Source: Cytophagales bacterium (GTDB lineage Bacteria > Pseudomonadota > Gammaproteobacteria > Burkholderiales > Burkholderiaceae_C). Taken from it: a DNA stretch of 53,267 nucleotides. The stretch covers positions 1 through 53,267 of the forward strand of contig JASGCK010000015.1 of assembly GCA_030054145.1 (NCBI GenBank). Direction: 5' to 3'. Under the pieces are notes generated by a model that was not told the origin of the DNA, searched no databases, and saw nothing but the letters and a program-made list of their open reading frames with translations. Below, piece after piece: positions 49,453 to 53,267 of the stretch. The first letter of the stretch is position 1, and the number at the start of each line of letters is the position of its first letter. The position numbers and the translations under genes were made by a program.

Positions 49453-52400
49453 CTACCCGTTTGCTTTCTAAACTTTGACATATGATAACCAATTGGTTTT
49501 GGCTTGAACTTCGGATATTTAACCTTGCGACGCTGCTCCAGGCGTAGCTGCTCATAGTCGATCTCACCGAGGACGTAGTAGTCGCTGATCCCACCTTTAA
49601 CCTGTACGACATCTCGCGCGTAATCCTGGCTTGCAGGGGCGCGAATCCGGCTATCTCCATACACTCGGTTGTTTGCTTGAATCACGAAGGCATGCAGATC
49701 GTTTGCTGTCGACTCGACTAAAGAAGCAAATGTCTTGGTGTCCTGATTCCATTCGAGAGCAAATATCGCATCGACAGCGCCACGCAGGTCATGACGATGA
49801 GCAATGTTTGTGAGATCGCTGCAAATTAGTGGTGCAAAATAAAAACCACGGTGACCATAAATCGTTGGCTTCGCCTTTTCCACAGGCGGTCTGTACAGCA
49901 CATTCTTCTTACCGAGCAACTTATTCAGATGAAACTTCTCACCGTGTGCCGGTTCAAACTTTGGTTGAAGTATCACTACACTGCTCGAATAACCGGGCCA
50001 AAAAGTAGTTAATGATATTAGGCAGTCATTGCGTAACAGCCGTGTGGAACGATCTTTGTGGTACTCAACGCCGGCCAACATTGAAATGCCGTTGGTGGCA
50101 AGTTTACGGGCGGCACTTAATGCCCAACGAAGAGGAATGCTCAATTCAGGAAGCACGATGTAGTCTGGTTTTTTCCGTTCTAATAAAATGAGGTTGATAA
50201 GTCGGTTAAATGCAACGTATCGCGTTGCAGATTTATCGTGTTTTCCTTTGGCTGCCGCAGACCACTGGGCACCTGAAGTTGCAATGCTTGTGACAGCAAT
50301 CCGTATCTGTTGCCTTGGCTTCCCCGGCACATTGAATTGCATAGTCGGCTCTTGCCTGCTGCCTCCGACATAACCGAGTGGTGCCATCGAAATAACTTCG
50401 GCACCACGAAGGAACCGGATGACACTCTTGAATAAACTCGGGTCAGACAAGACCGCAGGCGCCACCAAACCGATCTCATCTATTCGCAGTGGCCGTGTCG
50501 GAAACGCAAGCGCAGGCCAATGCGGGACTTTTAGATTAATCACCTTAGATCGAAAACGCCGGACTGCGCCGAGTCGTAGTTGTCGACGTACCTCCATTTC
50601 GCGCGGTACGTTAGGACCAATTTCATCTTTTTCTTGGGTCTGAAACCAATACTCTTTATACGGTCTCCTGCCCCAATCAGCTAAAAGAACCTGCCTAACA
50701 AGTATGTTAAGAGCGGCTGTAGTGGACGGAATTTTGATCTCTGCACTCAATATCTTTAGCTTGCGTAGCACACCTAAATAGCCAGTACCAAGGTCTGCAG
50801 ATCGAAGGGTTGCGGCTTGGAGTCCAGCTTGGAGTAGTGCCAAAGCGTATTGCTGAAGGCATAGTTGGAAGGGCCTCTTATTGGCAGCATTCCTAAGTGT
50901 TGTTGTCGTTTGCAGAATGCTTGAAATCGAGGACAACTCGCTGATTAGATTCTTGGCTTCTTTCGTGTCTCCACAGCTAAGCATGAGTCCGAACACACGA
51001 GGTATGTAGCCTAGGAACTCGAAAAATCCAGATGGCGTAATAACGTGTCGATGGATGAGACCATAAAACTCTTCTCGTATTGTTTGCCAGGAATCTGGCC
51101 TCAGGTCTGCTGCGTAAGTTTCAATGTCGCTCAAAAGTAGTGAGAAGCCAAGTCGCCGCACTGATACAACATCAGCCTTTCGGAGAGCATCTGCTTGGAG
51201 AGCAGCGTTTGGCGTAGCCAGAAGTGCGCGTGAAGCCATAGCAGTTCCGTTTTCCGGAACTGATGGCAAGAGGCGATATTCACTTGATTGCTGACGGATC
51301 TGATCTCGAATATGGTGCACAAGGTCAGAGCCATGCGCCGAGGACAGAAAAAATATTTTTTGCTTAGGACCTGCAAATACAAGCTCGGAATCTTTGGCGT
51401 AGGGTAGGTTGAGCGATAGCGAGTCAGGTCCCCCACCGTTTTTCTTGACCTTTATTAGCGGAGCAAGAGCCTCAGCAATGTTTTTTGTCACCTGTTGAGC
51501 GCCATGGTTATTAGCCCCCGCCTTCAAGACCAAAAAGATATCGTCTACATATCTGCCATAGTAGAGCGGCTTCAGTTTCTTCAGTACTGTTTGGTCAAAT
51601 TCAACCAATAAGACGTTCGCAATTATTTTCGATGCCGACAGACCAACTGGAATTGCGCCTTCCGGTCTCATCTCACAGTCAGGTGTATTTCGATACCAGG
51701 TGTTCATCCCGTCGAGCAATTGTTCCGTGAAACGTCGCTCTGCCGTCGATATTGAAAGATGCACTGCATTTAGGAAAGCGGGACGTAGCAAGAACTTTGG
51801 TGAGACGCGGTGATAGAACTTCTCGATGTCCATCGTGATTGCCAATATGTTTTCACCTGACTCTAGTGACCTGTCCATTGCTGAAAGTCCGCCTTCGCGC
51901 CAATCCCTATACGCCGAGAAATACGGCGCGAACAATCCAGGAGTAGATAGGTTGACACTAGGTGACGTAAGCCTCTCGTCGAACGGCTCTTTATATGATC
52001 TTCGGAGGCGATTTCCGAACGACGCCTTGCGATCAAGCGCCGCGTCAAAAAGGTGGCCTACGAAGATGATCCATAACGCCGAAACAACCTGAAAGTCGAC
52101 AGTTGGTCTTATAACAAGACGAAGGGATGCTGGTGCTGGTTCGCGAGCTTCTTCAAACCTAAGTTGCCAATCTCGTCGTGGATCAAGCGCCCGAAAATGA
52201 CCTTCATTATTGGACTCCCAAAGGGAGCAGTCGACTGACTTAGGCAAGTAGGCGTGGTCTCCAAGAAAATGCAGGTCGGAGGACCAATCAGGTGTCCGAG
52301 CGATCAATCGAGTCCGTAGTCTCCTTAAATTCGCATCGAGGTTTTGCTCGTACTTAGTAAATGCTAAAGCGTGAAAGTGCGTATTTTCATAGAAAGCTTC

Positions 52401-52469
52401 CGCTTTAGCCTTCCGATAGGCAACATAAAGGTTGCCGAGGCTGAACATAGTGGCTCTTGACGCAGACAT
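49449..52469 (-). CDS. Defence-type reverse transcriptase fused to a nitrilase domain
   Basis: The 1006-residue product has a reverse-transcriptase palm in the N-terminal half: D214 in ITMDIEKFYHRV, the GAIPVGLSASKIIANVLL motif (271-288) and YVDD (307-310) in GRYVDDIFLVLK. A long alpha-helical region (about 420-640) follows. The C-terminal third is a carbon-nitrogen hydrolase (nitrilase): E775 in IVLPELS, a lysine in LQPKFEPAHGEK and C883 in LICSDL, then QANNRVYGDSR. RT-nitrilase fusions are known as class 1 unknown-group/DRT defence RTs (UG1/UG5-like). All catalytic residues look intact. It starts 46 bases from an IS3 terminus and precedes a HEPN-like gene. Confidence 0.88.
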   Translation of the reverse strand: MSASRATMFSLGNLYVAYRKAKAEAFYENTHFHALAFTKYEQNLDANLRRLRTRLIARTPDWSSDLHFLGDHAYLPKSVDCSLWESNNEGHFRALDPRRDWQLRFEEAREPAPASLRLVIRPTVDFQVVSALWIIFVGHLFDAALDRKASFGNRLRRSYKEPFDERLTSPSVNLSTPGLFAPYFSAYRDWREGGLSAMDRSLESGENILAITMDIEKFYHRVSPKFLLRPAFLNAVHLSISTAERRFTEQLLDGMNTWYRNTPDCEMRPEGAIPVGLSASKIIANVLLVEFDQTVLKKLKPLYYGRYVDDIFLVLKAGANNHGAQQVTKNIAEALAPLIKVKKNGGGPDSLSLNLPYAKDSELVFAGPKQKIFFLSSAHGSDLVHHIRDQIRQQSSEYRLLPSVPENGTAMASRALLATPNAALQADALRKADVVSVRRLGFSLLLSDIETYAADLRPDSWQTIREEFYGLIHRHVITPSGFFEFLGYIPRVFGLMLSCGDTKEAKNLISELSSISSILQTTTTLRNAANKRPFQLCLQQYALALLQAGLQAATLRSADLGTGYLGVLRKLKILSAEIKIPSTTAALNILVRQVLLADWGRRPYKEYWFQTQEKDEIGPNVPREMEVRRQLRLGAVRRFRSKVINLKVPHWPALAFPTRPLRIDEIGLVAPAVLSDPSLFKSVIRFLRGAEVISMAPLGYVGGSRQEPTMQFNVPGKPRQQIRIAVTSIATSGAQWSAAAKGKHDKSATRYVAFNRLINLILLERKKPDYIVLPELSIPLRWALSAARKLATNGISMLAGVEYHKDRSTRLLRNDCLISLTTFWPGYSSSVVILQPKFEPAHGEKFHLNKLLGKKNVLYRPPVEKAKPTIYGHRGFYFAPLICSDLTNIAHRHDLRGAVDAIFALEWNQDTKTFASLVESTANDLHAFVIQANNRVYGDSRIRAPASQDYARDVVQVKGGISDYYVLGEIDYEQLRLEQRRKVKYPKFKPKPIGYHMSKFRKQTGS

Positions 52470-52583
52470 ATGACTCTTTTTCCCTTTGTGGCCAGAGCGG
52501 CTGAGTGAGGCTAACTGGACTTACCCTAGTTTCACGGACGGTTAAATGTTTCAGAATTGAAACGGTTTGAGTGTACTCGCGCA

Positions 52584-52679
52584 GGGTTATCCACCGTGCT
52601 TGGCTGTGGTCAACTCGCAGCGCCCCTCAGGCGCGTGAAGCGAGTTGTCCATAGCTGCGAAACACACGGTGGTTAACCC
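52584..52679. repeat. 96-bp nested palindrome inserted near the IS3 right end
   Basis: GGGTTATCCACCGTG (52584-52598) pairs with CACGGTGGTTAACCC (52665-52679) with one mismatch. Inside, CAACTCGC (52611-52618) pairs with GCGAGTTG (52640-52647), and CGCC/GGCG form a further inner stem. It lies just after the conserved end of orfB, where IS3 elements normally run straight to the terminal repeat, so it looks like a secondary insertion. It encodes nothing recognisable. Confidence 0.7.
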
Positions 52680-52699
52680 GTCTAGTAGCGGATATAGTT

Positions 52700-53140
52700 C
52701 TACCGTCGACTTGTTGTTCGCCCAGCTCCTTTCAAAATTAATAGGTGATTGGTAGTCCAGCGCCGAGTGCAGACGACGCGGGTTGTACCAAGACTCGATC
52801 CACGTAAACACCGCCAACCGCTCTCGTTTAGTGGTAACAGTGAATCCGCGCCGTCTGCTCACGCCGCGCAGCTTGGCAAGCTACATGAAACGGGCAATGC
52901 GGTTCTTGCCCATCCGTCGTCCAGCATTTCGCAGCTCCGCGCGGATGCGTGGCATTCCATAGGCCTGGTCACTCATGGTGTGCGCCTCCTTGATTTGCTG
53001 GGTAAGCTCAACGTTGGCAACGACTCGTTTGCAAGGTGCACGCCCGAGCCACTCGTAGTAGCCACTCTTGGAGATGCGTAAGGCTTTGCAGGCGCTGCGC
53101 AGACACATGGCTTGGTTGGCGTCGGCCTGATTGGCTTGCA
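52700..53140 (-). pseudogene. IS3-family orfB (DDE transposase), broken
   Basis: The N-terminal part reads SIYALVQANQADANQAMCLR, ISKSGYYEWLGRAPC and MPRIRAELRNAGRRMGKNRIARFM, the HTH_21 region of IS3 OrfB. A TAG at 52881-52883 then interrupts the frame. The same frame resumes with LRGVSRRRGFTVTTKR and jumps directly to ERLAVFTWIESWYNPRRLHS, the OrfB C-terminus. About 150 residues carrying the first two catalytic acidic residues of the DDE core are missing. The gene therefore carries both a nonsense mutation and an in-frame deletion and cannot make active transposase. Confidence 0.9.
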
Positions 53141-53267
53141 CTAGCGCGTAGATGCTGTGGACATCTGAACGCCATTGCCTGCGAACCAGGCCGTAGCCTT
53201 TGCCAAGATATCGCGCTGCGCTTCTACTTGACGCAATTTGCGCCGCAGCTGAATCAGCTCTTCACGC
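53141..53267 (-). CDS. IS3-family orfA, C-terminal part (runs off the window)
   Basis: The last 41 codons of orfA are present: REELIQLRRKLRQVEAQRDI and LAKATAWFAGNGVQ, the leucine-zipper and end of the HTH_Tnp_1 protein, stopping with TAG at 53141. As is usual in IS3 elements, orfB overlaps it in the -1 frame, so the fusion transposase would have been made by programmed frameshifting. The start lies beyond the window. Confidence 0.8.
   Translation of the reverse strand, partial: REELIQLRRKLRQVEAQRDILAKATAWFAGNGVQMSTASTR

Larger units (their letters stand above)
52516..53267 (-). mobile_element. Decayed IS3-family element, right terminus and truncated transposase genes
   Basis: The terminus TGGACTTACCCTAGTTTC at 52516 shares TGGACTT and a distal GGAC with the ends at 51 and 48491. 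Inside it lie, in order toward the window end, a palindromic insert (52584-52679), orfB remnants and the 3' part of orfA. Together with the left end at 48473 it brackets the defence cassette. The element is disabled by a stop codon and a large deletion in orfB. The other end is outside the window. Confidence 0.75.

Noticed and set aside
52584-52598. TTATCCAC near the IS end as a replication-origin DnaA box
   Set aside because: It differs from the strict nonamer, lies inside the arm of a palindrome within IS sequence, and there is no cluster of boxes or replication gene nearby.

Overview
The window looks like chromosome of a betaproteobacterium of the order Burkholderiales. The evidence is gene order: rpsF-priB-rpsR-rplI-dnaB, hup-tRNA-Val-ppiD-tRNA-His, a carA/carB/greA neighbourhood, EarP (arginine-rhamnosyltransferase route for EF-P) and a branched-chain-type ABC transporter next to an aerobic aryl-CoA pathway. 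The genus cannot be fixed from the sequence alone.

Layout. 1-0.42 kb: mobile debris (an IS3-family end inside an IS4/IS1380-like transposase fragment, plus a truncated tyrosine integrase) beside tRNA-His. 0.48-9.0 kb: housekeeping genes read leftward (tRNA-His, ppiD, tRNA-Val, hup, a tartrate/D-malate-type dehydrogenase, a fluoroacetate-dehalogenase-like hydrolase, an EamA transporter, pgsA, a small lipoprotein, uvrC), then earP rightward. 10.2-14.6 kb: dnaB and the rpsF operon, an SbmA-like protein and a GlcG-like protein. 14.7-17.8 kb: trmD and rplS, separated by a vapBC module and two toxin/regulator ghosts, then a Nudix hydrolase. 17.8-27.8 kb: greA, an exported beta-carbonic anhydrase, carB, a three-gene insert (zinc-ribbon-like peptide, PIN protein, ABC-type ATPase), carA, amn, orn. 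27.9-33.7 kb: livF-livG-livM-livH and two paralogous Tat-type binding proteins. 33.9-47.9 kb: a divergent aromatic catabolic cluster (aryl-CoA monooxygenase/reductase, MarR, enoyl-CoA hydratase, acyl-CoA dehydrogenase, benzoate-type CoA ligase, RidA, SDR, FMO, NCS1 permease, dienelactone hydrolase-SnoaL fusion, SDR, glutaryl-CoA dehydrogenase). 48.2-48.5 kb: a broken surface-protein tail. 48.5-52.5 kb: a two-gene defence-like cassette (HEPN/TIGR02391-type protein and a 1006-residue reverse transcriptase-nitrilase fusion) bracketed by IS3-type ends. 52.5 kb to the end: a decayed IS3-family element.

How it fits together. The ABC transporter and catabolic cluster probably take up an aromatic acid, activate it to a CoA thioester, dearomatise it by monooxygenation/reduction and run a beta-oxidation-like route to glutaryl-CoA. 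RidA suggests an enamine/imine intermediate, which favours 2-aminobenzoate (anthranilate) over salicylate.

The two most unusual things are the RT-nitrilase + HEPN cassette and the ATPase-PIN(-zinc-ribbon) module translationally coupled inside the carAB operon. Small repeats inserted inside coding regions (carA, carB, earP) and gene ghosts (RidA, ParE/RelE, WYL regulator, integrase, adhesin) show an actively remodelled genome.
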